From: Euryodendron excelsum
Lineage: Eukaryota; Streptophyta; Magnoliopsida; Ericales; Pentaphylacaceae
Assembly: GCA_033060915.1 (NCBI GenBank)
Contig: CM065387.1
Span: 36,527,501 to 36,591,500 of the forward strand
Length of the DNA stretch: 64,000 nucleotides
Direction: 5' to 3'
Shown: in pieces, positions 45,434 through 56,918 of the stretch
Layout: the number at the start of each line of letters is the position of its first letter
Numbering within the stretch: position 1 is the stretch's first letter
The notes under the pieces: generated by a model
Database searches by the model: none
Told to the model about the DNA's origin: nothing
Seen by the model: only the letters and a program-made list of their open reading frames with translations
Program-made: the position numbers and the translations under genes

Positions 45434-45838
45434 TTTATAACCAACAAAACAAAAACCATATACCAGTTTAGCCAAAACTAAGGTAATAGTTGTTGTTGTG
45501 GTTGATATTAATCTTGTTAGTAATGTTATTGAATGGGTGATAGACAATGGGGCTCTCGCTATATTTGAAGCAATATAGACATATTAGCTACTTTTAAGAT
45601 TATTGGTGATGTGAACATATAAAGTATTGTCCAACAAAGACGTCTCTTTGGGAGATGCTTGTAGTGCTCGTGTAGCTACAAAGTAAAATGTTTTTTTAAA
45701 ACTTACTTTTGGCAAACTCTTACTTTGAATGATATCCGTCTTGTGTGAGATATGTATAAAATTTAGTTTTTAGCTCTCTTCTTAGGGCCCATTGGATACA
45801 ACTTTTTTCAAATTTGTTGTTGCAAACAGATCCCCTTA
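45434..45838 (+). mobile_element. copia gag-protease fragment inside gypsy 2
   Basis: About 350 bp matching 51230-51590 with small differences, including the protease region (EWVIDNGA) and following codons. It ends in the left terminal repeat of a MITE, as the 51.2 kb copy does. CTTAGC occurs at both junctions (45428-45433 and 45835-45840), suggesting insertion by microhomology. It contains stops and is not functional. Confidence 0.75.
45785..45835. mobile_element. 51 bp foldback, Tourist-like
   Basis: Starts GGGCCCATTGGATACAAC, ends TTGCAAACAGATCCCC and is flanked by TTA on both sides (45782-45784 and 45836-45838). It sits at the same position in the copia sequence as the 227 bp MITE at 51565 but has almost no interior. 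Confidence 0.6.
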
Positions 45839-46029
45839 GCCTAAGAAAGGTAGTTCATTAAAATTTTCTCCTAAAATTGGGCAGGGGCTTTGTCTAGTTA
45901 AATTCGATAGTTCAAACAAACAAATAACAAAGTTTTTTATATCTAAACAAAGGATATGTTCATAAAAGCATGTGTACAAAATGGATTCATTACATAAATG
46001 CTTCTCGCAAGACTAAATACAGTTCAAAC

Positions 46030-48310
46030 AAGAAAAGAAAAGGGAACTCTAAGCTAGCTCGACAGATGGAGGGTCGGCAGAGGATTGGCCAAGCGGTGGT
46101 AATTCGGAGGTCGATGGCAGTTCGACTGAGGGAAGCTTAATTGGATTAGCTTCTTTATCCACTTGAATCCCAAGGGCATCTTTTTCCCCTTCACGTTCGG
46201 CTTCTTCGTCGGCCTTGCCCTCTGACTCAAGTACCGCTTCAGCACGGGTAGGAATTTTCGCCAGAGGGGAAAAGACTTGTCCAGCTTCAACTGCTTCAAA
46301 GAGGCCTTCTAGCCGTCTTGAAATGTCTGTTCAGCAATCTGTTTGACCTGGTCCTTGTAATGATCCCCAGCATCCTTAAAGCCTTTGTCATACTTGGCTT
46401 CAGCCTCCTTTTTTAATTGCTCTACCTCGAGTTGGGCTTCACCCAGAGACGTTCTTGCCACGACCGTCGACTTCTTGGCTTCAGTCAACTGGGGCTTCAA
46501 ATCGGCAGCCTCAGCTTCAGCTTTTTGGAAGTCCTCATCTTTCTGCTTAAAGGAAGCATATGACTCGGCAAGAGCACCCTAGCTATCCTGCTAAGTTTGC
46601 TGAAGACCTTTGGCCTCTCGATCTCTCTGGTGGAATTTATCCTTCAGCTCGGAATACCTTTTGAGAGTAGCCCCGTGCTGATCTTGCAGGTTGTAAAACC
46701 GTTGCATAATCTCCAATTCGTGAATAGCACCCTGAGGAGAACAAATGAAAACATGCATTAGTGCAAGATTTTTAAATATAACAGGCAAAACAAAGAGTTC
46801 GGCATAACAGACTTACCCCAAACGCTGACTGAACAACGCCAAGCATCAAATCCCCAATGTTAATGCTGTTTAGGTCCTTGACATCCCTAGGCGGTATAAT
46901 AGCCTGGAGGGCCCTAATAGCAGCGCTTGGGCAGTGCAGCACCGAGTTTTCGACAGTCATGGCCCGTTCGCCAATCTTGGGCCGTGCTATGAATTCTTCA
47001 GCCTACGGTCCCTCTACCATGTCCTTGCCCTTCTCGACAACAGAAGGTCCCACTAATTTATCTGGGGTAGTGGCCGTGCTAGTGGCTATCTCTCGGGCAA
47101 CGGCCTTCTCAGCCGCTTTGACCAACCTCTTTTTCTTCACAACCACCTGGGCTGTTGCTTCCTTCACCAAATCGACCACCTTGGTGGCAGCAAGAACTCT
47201 AATGGCATGAAGCACAGTAGGCAGAGGAGTAGTGTTGGTGTAGCCGACCTGAGCAACGGTCTCGGCAGAAGATGATGCCGCTCCCTTCCTCTTCCTGGAA
47301 CCCTTTTGTCCCAATGTTAGAGTCAAGTCTCAAACTTTGGGAGCCATTTTAGCCCCAGAGGAAGAGACGGGGACAACGGTAATAGGTGCAGGACCTAGAA
47401 CCGGTGGGAGAGGTGAGCGACCCCCAATGTCGTGCCTAGCCCCTCTGCTTTTTGGGCAGCAATCACGTTGGTAGATACCCTATTCGTCGCGCTGAAGGTT
47501 TGGTACTGAATTTGGTAGCCCAGTAGTATTTGCGCAGCACTGCCTATCCCTTGGAGCTCACCCTCACCTTTGTACGCCCAGACTCGATCCAAGGCAGTAA
47601 GATCGACGTCGAGGTGTTCGGTTTCCTTGTCCCAGGGTCCAAAGGTAGCTGGGGAACGCGGAAGCACAAAGTTAAACAACGAGCCAAGGAAAATCAAAAC
47701 AGAGAAAAAATCACATCAAGTAGCGAAGAGAAAGGTAGACTTATTCTCTTTGGCGTTTTGGGGCACCTTATCTCTGGCACCAGTTTTACGGGGATGTAGC
47801 CAAATTCCCATGGCCCCCTTACTCTCACTGTGGCATCTCCAATCCCCTTCCTTGAACTAGGAAGGAATTGGACTAGCTCTCTTGACCTATACCTGGCCCT
47901 AAAGTAATACTTGTACCGCTTCGTTTTACTGCCACCGCCCACCTCCACGGCAGCATAACAATAGTTGAATTCGTGAAGACACAAGTTTAGGCCCAGAAGG
48001 CAATTCAACTCAATCATCCCCATCACAATCCTGTAAGCGTTCAACAGTAATTAGATTGGGGCGATTTCGTAGTGGCTCAGGATTTGGGTCAAGAAGGGGT
48101 GGACAGGAAACCTAAGGCCACCCTTTACTATTGCGACGAGGGGAAATGGAGTCCCCTCTTCAGTCACCCTCCAGCCGTCATCGTTCGGCCCTACTAAGCC
48201 TATATCTACCCCCTCTGAAAAATTATACCACTGCTTGAAGGAGGTGATAGAGTCAGAATGGAAAAACATTCCCCTAAGTCTCGTGCCCATGGTAACTAAG
48301 GGGTTCAAGG
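46030..48310 (-). pseudogene. antisense ORF of gypsy 2 (putative gypsy-type transposase domain)
   Basis: Minus-strand reading from about 48308: MGTRLRGMFFHSDSITSF, then FPLVAIVKGGLRFPVHPFLT and LNAYRIVMGMIELN, the same domain type as the antisense ORF of gypsy 1. A Ser/Ala-rich linker lies at about 47330-47000 and a Lys/Glu coiled coil (LKPQLTEAKKSTVVARTSLG) at about 46500. It is about 2.2 kb long with a few stops (near 48050, 47700 and 46315). Its place just before the polypurine tract on the opposite strand is typical of Tat-type elements. Role unknown. Confidence 0.68.
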
Positions 48311-48574
48311 GTTTAAAGCAAGAACAATGAAGAAGGAATACAAAGAGAGTGAGGACTTAAAGAATGACGGTCTTCGCGATAGAGATGAGTGCAAAGCGTG
48401 GGGGAGTTCTGCGTTTGGATAATGGATACACCCTTTAGTCTACAAAAAGAGTGCTAGCATGACGACCGTAGATCTGGGGCAGCCCAATGGTCACGTCCCA
48501 TTTAAGAACGTTTGACGTTTGACGTCACCGAGCCGTTACAGAATATTAGCCCAAAAGCCCTTCAATCGAGGCAC

Positions 48575-48590
48575 TAGGGTAAGGGGCAAT
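48575..48590 (+). other. polypurine tract of gypsy 2
   Basis: AGGGTAAGGGGCAAT immediately precedes the 3' LTR start at 48591. Confidence 0.65.
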
Positions 48591-49190
48591 TGTGGGTCAA
48601 ACAAATACGGGCCCAAACCAGTTTAGCAAGCCCAAGCTGATTGGTACTACTAAGTTGGGCTTGGGTCAGCCCAAGGGTGAGTATTACGCCACAGGCCCAG
48701 GTCATTTTGTCCGCTCAAGCTGAAGTCTACTTAGCCCAGCTTAGGGGCGTAATCATATAGATGGACAGAGCATTAAATAGAGAACAAACCCGCATTGAAT
48801 GCGGAGGAGGTGTTGCATACAATTGACGACGCTCACCTCCGGTCAGTCAAGCTCTAGCAAAGCAATATAGGAGAAATTATGTCCGATCAGCCGGCTCTAA
48901 CTAGCATAGACCTGAGTAGTGAGTCATGATGATCGGGTAGGCTCAATAGGAAACGCCACATTATAAATACCAGAGTTATGAGAAAGTAAGGTATGATTAA
49001 TCTAACTAAGTCATATACACTTGTAAATTCTACTCCATTCTCGGAGAAGATAGCTAACTTGACCATCAGAGTGTGATCGGCCCAAAGAGAATTGACTCAT
49101 TTTAACTCTTTTGTCTCTCTACAGCAAGTTGGAGACTTATCGATATTGGTTCAATTGATTGGCCAGGCTTTCCTAGAAATTCCACTTACA
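48591..49190 (+). repeat. 3' LTR of gypsy 2 (600 bp)
   Basis: TGTGGGTCAAAC to CCACTTACA, followed by the AGATA duplication. The first 61 bp match the 5' stub. A TATAAATA box lies at about 48962-48969. Confidence 0.85.
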
Positions 49191-49195
49191 AGATA

Positions 49196-50690
49196 GCCTC
49201 ATACGACTGTGTGTGGAAATTTTCTTTAGAGCTAAATGATATACATCTTTATGTATATATGTATATATAAAACCTTACCTAAGTTTCCATTTTTGGTATT
49301 TAGGAGGAAAAGAATACCAATTGACAGTTTTTGATTCAAAAGTTATTATGACTACTTCGATTATGAGTCAGGGGATGGAACATAGCAGCCCTAAAATACC
49401 TCTTGTGCTATCTTAAAACAAAACTTTCGTGTTGATGAGAAGAATCATGAGAAGCGAAGGACCCAGAGATAGAAGATCGGAGCCAAGCAGCAAGCACAGC
49501 AGAACAGGAGGATTTTTTTTTTTTTTTTTTCAGCAGAAGAATCTCTGCAGCTATAAGCTCTGAAAGTGCAGCATCAAGAGTAGGCAGAGGAGATTTGTGC
49601 AGAAGCTGACTCTGATGGATTCAAACTCTAGGCGAAGGTGCATGAGGAACTGAAATAGACATTGCTGATCTCAGGCCTTCTGCTACTTCTTGGCACAGCC
49701 ACAGGAGGAATATGTAAAACATAAATCCTCCTCCATGGAGAAGCAGGGTTTCCACATTTGAAGGAACTTACACTAAGAAAGTTTTTGAAAAGATCATACC
49801 CCAAGTATCACAAGTAAAAAAAAAAAAAAAAGGAAAAAAGGTGACCAGTGAAATGCTAACAGAACTCCTACAGGCAACTGCTGCGAATTCCCAAGTCAGA
49901 TGTATTGCATGTGTTGTACGATGATTGTGTTGTGCCATATGCATATAGTGCATATGTGCTGCATCATGGTGGTGGTGGTGGTGGTGAGGTATGGTGGCTA
50001 GTGTGTATCATCCAATGCTGCCGTCGGTGTTGGATTTGTATCTAGAATCATCAGGATCATCAAGACAGGCAAAGAGATCGTAGATATTATAGACATTGAC
50101 ACGATAATAGCACACAAGGACATATTATAGTTACGAAAATAGAAAGTGGAAGTGAAAAACTTAATAGGAATCTTATTAAAAAACTTTTGCAAAACTCAAA
50201 GGAGACCTTTAAGAAACTTAGTAGAGACTTTTAAAAAATTTAATGAAAACCTACCTGAGTAATTTCATGATACCTAGTTAGAATTTAAGAAGAAACAATA
50301 TATAAAAATTAATATTTCAAGTTTCTGAAGCGCTTTTCTTAAATTTTTTAAAAGTTTCGTTAAGTATCCCAGAGTTTTCTAAACGTTCCCAAAAATTTTC
50401 AAACAAGTTCTGTACCCGTATGTACCAAAAGTGCATTTCTAGGACAGGCTACTTGACAGAATAATTTCTTAGGGACAACAGATTAATTTCTATGCCTCTG
50501 GCTTCTTTTTCTGTCAATTATTATTTTTATTTGTTCTTTTTATTTATTAATTTGTTGAAGCCCAACTTATATAACTTTTCAAACAATTTTGATGTGTTTG
50601 AAAGCCGGTTTTATCAATGGCAAAGAAAAGGAGCTACAAAGACATCGCAGTCATATTTTGAATAATTGGTCTAACTTTCTGTTTGATATG
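49196..50690. other. non-coding spacer with a copia gag scrap
   Basis: Apart from the gag-like scrap at 49535-49680 it contains poly-T/A runs (49507-49530, 49815-49831), a (GGT)n run at 49968-49985 and T-rich DNA. No complete gene was found. Confidence 0.5.
49535..49680 (-). pseudogene. copia gag scrap
   Basis: In shifted minus-strand frames the sequence reads LEFESIRVS followed by LLHKSPLPTLDAALSELIAA, a familiar segment of a plant copia Gag (UBN2 type). A frame change and stops are needed. No element ends were found. Confidence 0.45.
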
Positions 50691-51564
50691 AATTTTGGTC
50701 GCTGGAGAGATGAAAATAAAAGATTCAAGAGAAGAATACAAGATGACTGACAATAAATCAATCATGGAACAGGATGACAAGTACCAAAATATAGGCCACG
50801 ACATCCTAGCTGAAGGACGGTAAGTTGACAATGCTTTTCAAACTGCAACTTTGTTTGAAAATTATCACTTTCTTGGAAAGAATACAAAAACTCTCTAAAG
50901 CGCAAAAAAGAGACCTAAATTTGAAGAATCACATTGTTCCCATGTAGATTGAAGAGTTAAATCGGTTGAAGGGCAAGAGCCACTTGGCTTACAAGTTCAC
51001 TTCCGAAGCCGATTTATGGAGGAAAAGCATGCGGCAAAACCAGAAAAAAATCACTTTGGAAGGAACTTCAACAAAAAGGACAACAACAAAAATGACTACA
51101 ATAGCAACTTTCGAAAAGCTAATCGAATCCAAAAGAAAAAGAAGGGTCCCTGTTATGCTTGTGGAAAAATAAGCCGCAGCATCGCCTCTGAATGCAAATA
51201 TCACAAAGGAGAAAAATCACCAACAAAAAAAAAACGATATACCAGTTTAGCCAAAACTGAGGTAATAGCTGTTGTTGTGGTTGATGTTAATCTTGTTAGT
51301 AATGTTATTGAATGGGTGATAGACAATGGGGCTACTCGCTATATTTGTAGCAATATAGACATGTTAGCTACTTATAAGATTATTAGTGATGTAAACATAT
51401 AAAGTATTGTCCAACAAAGACGTCTATTTGGGAGATGCTTGTAGTGCTCGTGTAGCTAGTAAGTAAAATGTTTTTTTAAAACTTACTTTTGGCAAACTCT
51501 TACTTTGAATGATATCCATCTTGTGTGAGATATGCATAAAATTTAGTTTTTAGCTCTCTTCTTA
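50690..51564 (+). pseudogene. copia gag-protease fragment
   Basis: Fragments in order: MTDNKSIMEQDDKYQNIGHD (UBN2-like Gag, about 50742), a long Lys/Asn-rich stretch (51016-51150), a damaged zinc knuckle CYACGKISRSIASEC (51153-51197; the His is replaced) and the protease start EWVIDNGATRYICSN (about 51307). The active site reads DNG where DSG is usual. Stops lie in the Gag part and after 51400. A MITE cuts it at 51565; short copia-like scraps may continue to about 51900. Confidence 0.78.
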
Positions 51565-51791
51565 GGGCCCATTGGATACAGCTTTTATCAAATTTTTTCG
51601 GCATGATTTTTTGGCTTATAAACAAAAAAGTCATTTTTTTAGTTTTTTTGCTTTTTTTTGTTGTTTTTTTTTTTTTTACTTATCTTAGCTTATAAAAGTA
51701 AAAATCTTAAAAAATCAGTTTTTATTTTTTTGCTTACAAGAAGAGAAAAAAAAAAAAAAAAAACTAGATTTAAGCTGTACCAAACGAACCC
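51565..51791. mobile_element. Tourist-like MITE, 227 bp
   Basis: Left GGGCCCATTGGATACAGCTT and the reverse complement of the right end (GGGTTCGTTTGGTACAGCTT) form terminal repeats. TTA flanks both sides (51562-51564 and 51792-51794), the target duplication of PIF/Harbinger-mobilised MITEs. The interior is T/A-rich with no ORF. Confidence 0.75.
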
Positions 51792-51794
51792 TTA

Positions 51795-52787
51795 ATAAAG
51801 TTTTTAACTCTAATGAACTTTTGTTCACCCATGGTATAAAGGTTATTATACTAGGAGTTTTTTGTACTGAATGTTATATTTACGAATGTTAGATATACAC
51901 AAAATCCCCATTCAAACTTATGATATAAGACTCAACACATCACAAATGTTATATTTGATATTTTTTACATTAGGACGTTTTGTTTCTCTATACAATCACA
52001 TTCCTAATTATTCAGGATTTTGTGATAACTTAAATTAATTTGTGTACTGTACCGGATTGCTCCCTTTTGTATATATGTGCAAAAACAAAATGCAACAATT
52101 TGTGATTGATGAGTAGTTAATTAGCCCATATGCCTTATGTTACCAAACTTCTCTCTAAGATAGTGCTCAGATCGAATGTGTACACAATATATACATGTGT
52201 ATATATATGCAATGTTTATTTGTTTTATGTATTATAAATCTTATGATCGATTTGTGTATTCACATTGTAATGCAGTATTTGAGAAATTTTTTTATTTAAA
52301 CTTCTGTTCCCTCTCTAACATGTATAATTTCATCACAAACTCTGTAACTATATAGACTCTATGCTTAGATCAAAGAGCAATTTATATTCATTTATAGTGG
52401 ATTAAACTAGTATAGTATATATATATATATATGTAAAATGTGTATTACTAGATATGACTTATACTTACGACACTTCTCAACAAAATCCTTGGTGAGTCCA
52501 ATCCGATTTTAATAACTTTAAACATAAAATTCCAATCTACTACTCATGAAGCATGGAAAAAACATTTCAACCAAAAAGTAACTCCCCTCAACTATTATGT
52601 AAGTGAACAACGATCATGGCTAAGAAAGACAAATTGAAAATCACAGTGGAAGTCATACCTATCGACATTCATTTAAAATAATTTCTAACTTTTCACGTCA
52701 CACAAACCTGCATTTGGTTTCAAATTTTATAGCAAGAAAGACATATAGTTCTAGTTAATGTTACTGGAGGAGATTGTACATGGGTCG
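51795..52787. other. AT-rich spacer, nothing recognised
   Basis: Low-complexity AT-rich DNA with TA repeats at about 52417-52433. No bounded element or gene was seen. Confidence 0.5.
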
Positions 52788-53294
52788 TTAGAGCATCTCC
52801 AAGGGTGCTCTTCATTTTGGCTATTCAAAATATATTAAATTAATGCATTCTTTATTTTGGAGAGTCACTTATAAAAAATCACTCCAATCATGCTCTTTAT
52901 TTTAGCTAGTTATTCCAACTAACTTTCTTAATTTTTAAATTAAATGTTATGTGGCATGCTATATCATTTTTATAGTGATGACATGGCACCATGACATGTC
53001 ATACCATGTCATCCTATAACATGATACATCATCAAATTTGAAATTGCCATAATTTTTGCAACAGTCATATTTTTATTGTCTTTTACTTTCATGCAAACCT
53101 GGCACTATATAGTCATATTTTCTTTGTCTTTTATTTTTATGCAAACTTAGTACTATATATATATATTTTTTATTACTTTTGGTTTGTAGCTAGGATGGTT
53201 CTATTTACCAAGTCAAGTCAATATAAGACCAAAAGAGTGTAACGGTCATATTTGCAACAGCTATATTTCAACAGCTACATTCTTCAAAATCTTG

Positions 53295-53302
53295 TATAAA
53301 TA
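53295..53302 (+). promoter_or_regulatory. TATA box of the Harbinger transposase gene
   Basis: TATAAATA lies 74 bp upstream of the preferred transposase start codon. Confidence 0.55.
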
Positions 53303-53375
53303 AGACATTTCTATCATTTTATTTTTATGAACCTCAAATCTAGTTACTTTCATATTGATTCTTTTCTTATTTTTT

Positions 53376-54659
53376 ATGGCTCGCAATAATGTAATGAAAA
53401 TGATACTCAACGACTCAGACTCCGATGATGAAGCGGAGATCGTAACAATTACGAGGTTGGAAGAAGAGAGGCTCGATAGTGAAAGACGAGGATTATACCG
53501 TGGTTCTATTCAAGGTCATGCAGTTATTTCTCGTGATCAAGTTCATGGCCACGAGCAACTTTATCAAGACTATTTTGCAGAAACACCAACATATCCCCCT
53601 AATTTATTTAGGAGGAGGTTTCGAATGAATCGATCTCTTTTTCTTCATATTTTAGCGAGGGTGGAAAATTATGATCCGTATTTTGTTCAAAAAAAAGATG
53701 CAGTTGGAATTATCGGCTTATCTGCGCTCCAAAAGGTGACGGCTGCTATAAGAATGCTGGCTTATGGAGTGGCAGCAGATTCTGTAGATGATTATGTTAG
53801 GATTGGCGAAAGCACTGCAGTTGAGAGTCTAAAAAGGTTTGTGACCGCAGTGGTTGCAATTTTTTCAGACGAGTACTTAAGATCACCAAACGATGAGGAT
53901 ATTACTAGATTATTAGCGGTGGGTACAAATCGTGGTTTTCCTGGAATGTCGGGAAGCATTGACTGTATGCATTGGAAATGGAAGAATTGTCCGACAGCTT
54001 GGAAAGGTATGTATTGTGGTCACATTCATGAACCAACTATTATTTTGGAGGCAATGGCTTCATATGATCTATGGATATGGCATGCTTTTTTTGGGTTACC
54101 TGGATCTCATAATGACATCAACGTGTTAGATCGTTCCTCTGTATTTTCCCTCCTTTCTAAAGGTCGTGCACCTGCTGTCAATTACTTAGTTAATGGAAAT
54201 GACTATTCGATGGGATATTATCTTGCCGATGGTATATATCCCAAGTGGTCAACATTCGTCAAAACAATTCCATCTCCAAGAGGTAATAAGCAATCATATT
54301 TTGCAAAAGCTCAAGAGTCGGCAAGGAAAGATGTAGAGCGAGCATTTGGCGTGCTACAAGTACGCTTTGCAATTGTACGCGGACCAGCACGTTTTTGGAG
54401 ACGTCAAACTCTTAAAGATATTATGAAAGCATGCATAATAATGCATAACATGATAATTGAGGATGAGCGAGATGGGACTGAGTTAGACTTCAATTATGAT
54501 ACAGAAGATGAAAGTCCTCCTCCATCAACGTCACGTGACCATACTACTGACCTTTTTGAATTTATTCAAAGGCAACATCGCATTAGAGATCGAGAAACTC
54601 ATTCAAGATTGCAAGCGGATCTAGTTGAGCACATGTGGAATTTACATGGAAACATGTAA
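53376..54659 (+). CDS. PIF/Harbinger transposase (DDE superfamily 4)
   Basis: One uninterrupted exon of 427 aa from MARNNVMKMILNDSDSDDEA. An ATG seven codons upstream (53355) is also in frame, but it adds only MILFLFF and lies next to the TATA box. The N-terminal half is helical (FRMNRSLFLHILARVENYDP), typical of the family. Catalytic residues are visible: Asp196 in GSIDCMHW, Asp247 in GLPGSHNDINVL and Glu321 in KDVERAFGVLQ; a late IIMHNMIIED motif is also typical. The enzyme cuts at the terminal repeats and inserts at TWA targets, together with the Myb-like partner. Length and motifs look complete. Confidence 0.94.
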   Translation: MARNNVMKMILNDSDSDDEAEIVTITRLEEERLDSERRGLYRGSIQGHAVISRDQVHGHEQLYQDYFAETPTYPPNLFRRRFRMNRSLFLHILARVENYDPYFVQKKDAVGIIGLSALQKVTAAIRMLAYGVAADSVDDYVRIGESTAVESLKRFVTAVVAIFSDEYLRSPNDEDITRLLAVGTNRGFPGMSGSIDCMHWKWKNCPTAWKGMYCGHIHEPTIILEAMASYDLWIWHAFFGLPGSHNDINVLDRSSVFSLLSKGRAPAVNYLVNGNDYSMGYYLADGIYPKWSTFVKTIPSPRGNKQSYFAKAQESARKDVERAFGVLQVRFAIVRGPARFWRRQTLKDIMKACIIMHNMIIEDERDGTELDFNYDTEDESPPPSTSRDHTTDLFEFIQRQHRIRDRETHSRLQADLVEHMWNLHGNM

Positions 54660-55059
54660 TAGTTGCTCGTAGTTTGGTGTAATTGTTCGTTTCATTCAAA
54701 ATCAATTCCTATGTTTTTGTAACATTTTCAAATGGTTTAATTAAATTATAACTACATTTGTCAAACAAAAAAGAAAAAGGATTTCCATACCTACTACTGC
54801 CATTCAAAAGCTTTAGCAAGAAAACAAGGATTTCCCATACCTGCTGCTTATTCCAGCTACAGCTGCTTCATTTTTTCTTTTGGACCAGCTACTGTAATTT
54901 TTTTGGACAAGCTGATGCTGCAGCAATTTATTTATTTTTTGGACGAGCTTATGCTACTGCTTGTAGCAGCAGTTGCTGCATGTTTTTTTTAAAGATGTTC
55001 AAAATGGAGTTAATTCATCTAGAATGGATTAAAGATGTTCTTGGAGTCATCAAGCCTTG

Positions 55060-55700
55060 AAAAAGTATTTGCAAGCCTTCAAAAGCCTATTTGGATGATC
55101 CTTGAAAAGATTGGAGGCTTTGGAGAAGAATGAAGAAAAGATGTAAAAATAAGTTTTCAGGTAAAAAGAGTCGACCCTTTAAGTTTCAAGAGTCGACTCT
55201 TTCAAACAGAGCCTTGAAAATCTGCTGGATATTCAAAAGAGTCGACCCCCTTATTATTCAGGAGTCGACTCATTTCAACAGAGCCTAAAAATTTTGAAAA
55301 CTGCTTAAAAGAGTCGACTCTTCACTGCAAAAGAGTCAACTCATTGGGACAGAGATTTGAGTCTGCAGATTCTGACCAAAAGAGTCGACTCCTACAAGTC
55401 ATGAGTCGACCCCTCAAGGCAAAATGTTGAAGCAGATTGTAAAAAGAGTCGACTCATTGTAAAAAGAGTCAACCCCCAACAGTAACGACTATATTTCTAC
55501 TTGGGCCTATCGGCCCAAGCCTCCGCTCCATGGACTAAGCCTCAGAAAATTTCCCATTAAAAACCACGCAACATTATTCGGGTTGGGTCGGGTCTTCAAA
55601 CCAGATCAAATAAAACTAGGCTCCACAAAGGCCCAACACCTGCAGCTTCTATAATGTGGAAGAAAGTAATTATATCATTGGTATCAAGAGCTTGGGCCAA
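55060..55700 (+). mobile_element. copia LTR fragment inside the Harbinger element
   Basis: Plus-strand sequence containing five palindrome pairs (55168-55475) and ending TATATCA followed by TTGGTATCAAGAGC (55676-55689), a primer-site-like sequence with one extra A. This is the order seen in the copia element at 1-2265, but the distance from array to primer site is much shorter, so the R/U5 part is deleted. The left boundary is uncertain (somewhere between 54760 and 55140) and no target duplication was found. Confidence 0.6.
55168..55475. repeat. array of five GAGTCGACTC palindrome pairs, second copy
   Basis: Motif starts at 55168/55190, 55239/55262, 55311/55333, 55382/55403 and 55446/55466. 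Spacing within pairs is 20-23 bp, between pairs 64-72 bp. Exact GAGTCGACTC occurs at 55190, 55262, 55311, 55382 and 55446; partners are GAGTCGACCC, GAGTCAACTC or GAGTCAACCC. Confidence 0.88.
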
Positions 55701-55873
55701 TAATTCCATTACAAAACAAGTACTTCTATTCATTTTTCCTTCCAAGCTCCATGAATATATTACAAAACATATTACAAAAATTTATCAAGCACTTCAAACA
55801 TAATGTCCAAAAACATATTACAAAACTTTTATCATTTCATATGCCCAACAAAAAACTACAATTTTAGTATAAA

Positions 55874-56918
55874 CTAAACATTTTGTCCAAGGATGTCCAT
55901 TTGGCGGCGATTAACCCATTCTGCTTGCAATAAAGGCATCCCACTTGTATCCATTGACATAATTCGTTCTTCTTCTTTTGATTGATCCAATTTCAGTCTT
56001 TCTTGATCTTGAAGGAGTCTTTCTTGGTCTTGAAGGAGTGATCTTTCAAAAAATTCTATTTTCTTATCATTCATTCTCTTTTTCTCATCCTTAATCTCTA
56101 CTAATACCTTCATGAAAGATGAACCTTCATTTTCACGATCTTTGTTGTTTCTCTTATTTAGTCGAACCTTCTCAGCCTTCCTACCCGGTGGTCTCTCCAA
56201 GTCTACATAGCTATCATTTGAGGCATTGGAATCCCCTAGATTCATTGAATCTGGTGTAGAAGGAGAAGAGCTACTTGGAATCTTGCTACTTTTGGTTTTT
56301 TGCTTCTTTGCCCGACATTCCTCCATCCATTTTGGTTGGTCCTTCAACTCATTCCAACAATGTTCAAATGGAAACGAGGATTTGTGCATCTCTTTGTATA
56401 ATATTTTTGCATCACGAATCTGAAAATAGATGAAAGAACACTAAATTATCATGTAATGCAAGTAATAATGTCATAACTATATATTTTTAAGATATTAATA
56501 CCTTGTCCTTTTCAGTTAGACCACTTTGATTCAACCTTTGAATTTGGGCAAAGTACCCACAGAATTTATTCGTGGCAAGTTGAATCGAAGACCACCGATT
56601 CATTAGAGACCCTTGAGTTCGTTCAGAAGTAAAATCCTTGTTTGTGTGGAAGAACTCCCACACTCTAAGCCAGTACGTCTTTGATTTTTGCTCATTACCT
56701 TGCACTGGATCTAAGCTAGTGTTTAAATATGCAGATATGAGCATATGGTCTTCCTCAGGAGTAAAGTTTCCACTTCGTTTTTTTGTGGTGGATTCTACTT
56801 GAGGGGAGATTGGGGAAAACCGACCAATTTCATCCAAACAATCAGTACTAAACTCATAGTCAAGATCTATTCTTTCTTGAAGAAGATTGGTGTAATATCC
56901 ATCTTCTCTTGGATCCAT
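55874..56918 (-). CDS. Harbinger-associated Myb/SANT-like protein (two exons, 320 aa)
   Basis: Exons on the minus strand: 56918-56502 and 56419-55874, joined in phase across an 82 bp GT-AG intron. Start MDPREDGYYTNLLQERIDLD. Residues about 47-125 form a Myb/SANT-like (trihelix-type) DNA-binding domain (SGNFTPEEDHMLISAYLN, YWLRVWEFFHTNKDF, SLMNRWSSIQLATNKF). The C-terminal half has LYKEMHKSSFPFEHCWNELK, a Ser-rich and then basic linker (RPPGRKAEKVRLNKR), and a coiled coil ending with a LLQDQER tandem repeat. Such proteins (often annotated glutathione S-transferase T3-like or NAM-associated) bind element ends and bring the transposase to DNA. The gene is convergent with the transposase and undamaged. 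Confidence 0.88.

Larger units (their letters stand above)
36324..49190 (+). mobile_element. Ty3-gypsy element of Tat type, internally deleted (gypsy 2)
   Basis: Begins TGTGGGTCAAAC and ends CCACTTACA, flanked by perfect duplications AGATA (36319-36323 and 49191-49195), so both ends are original. The 5' LTR keeps only about 61 bp before jumping into gag, losing the primer site. Gag is split by a 5.6 kb solo LTR. Protease remains, but most of pol (reverse transcriptase, RNase H and integrase core) is missing. A hairpin tandem repeat, a copia fragment, an antisense ORF, a polypurine tract and a 600 bp 3' LTR follow. It cannot move by itself. Confidence 0.87.

Noticed and set aside
53355..53375. 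Upstream in-frame ATG as the transposase start
   Set aside because: It adds only a hydrophobic MILFLFF and lies close to the TATA box; the start at 53376 fits better, though it is not proven.
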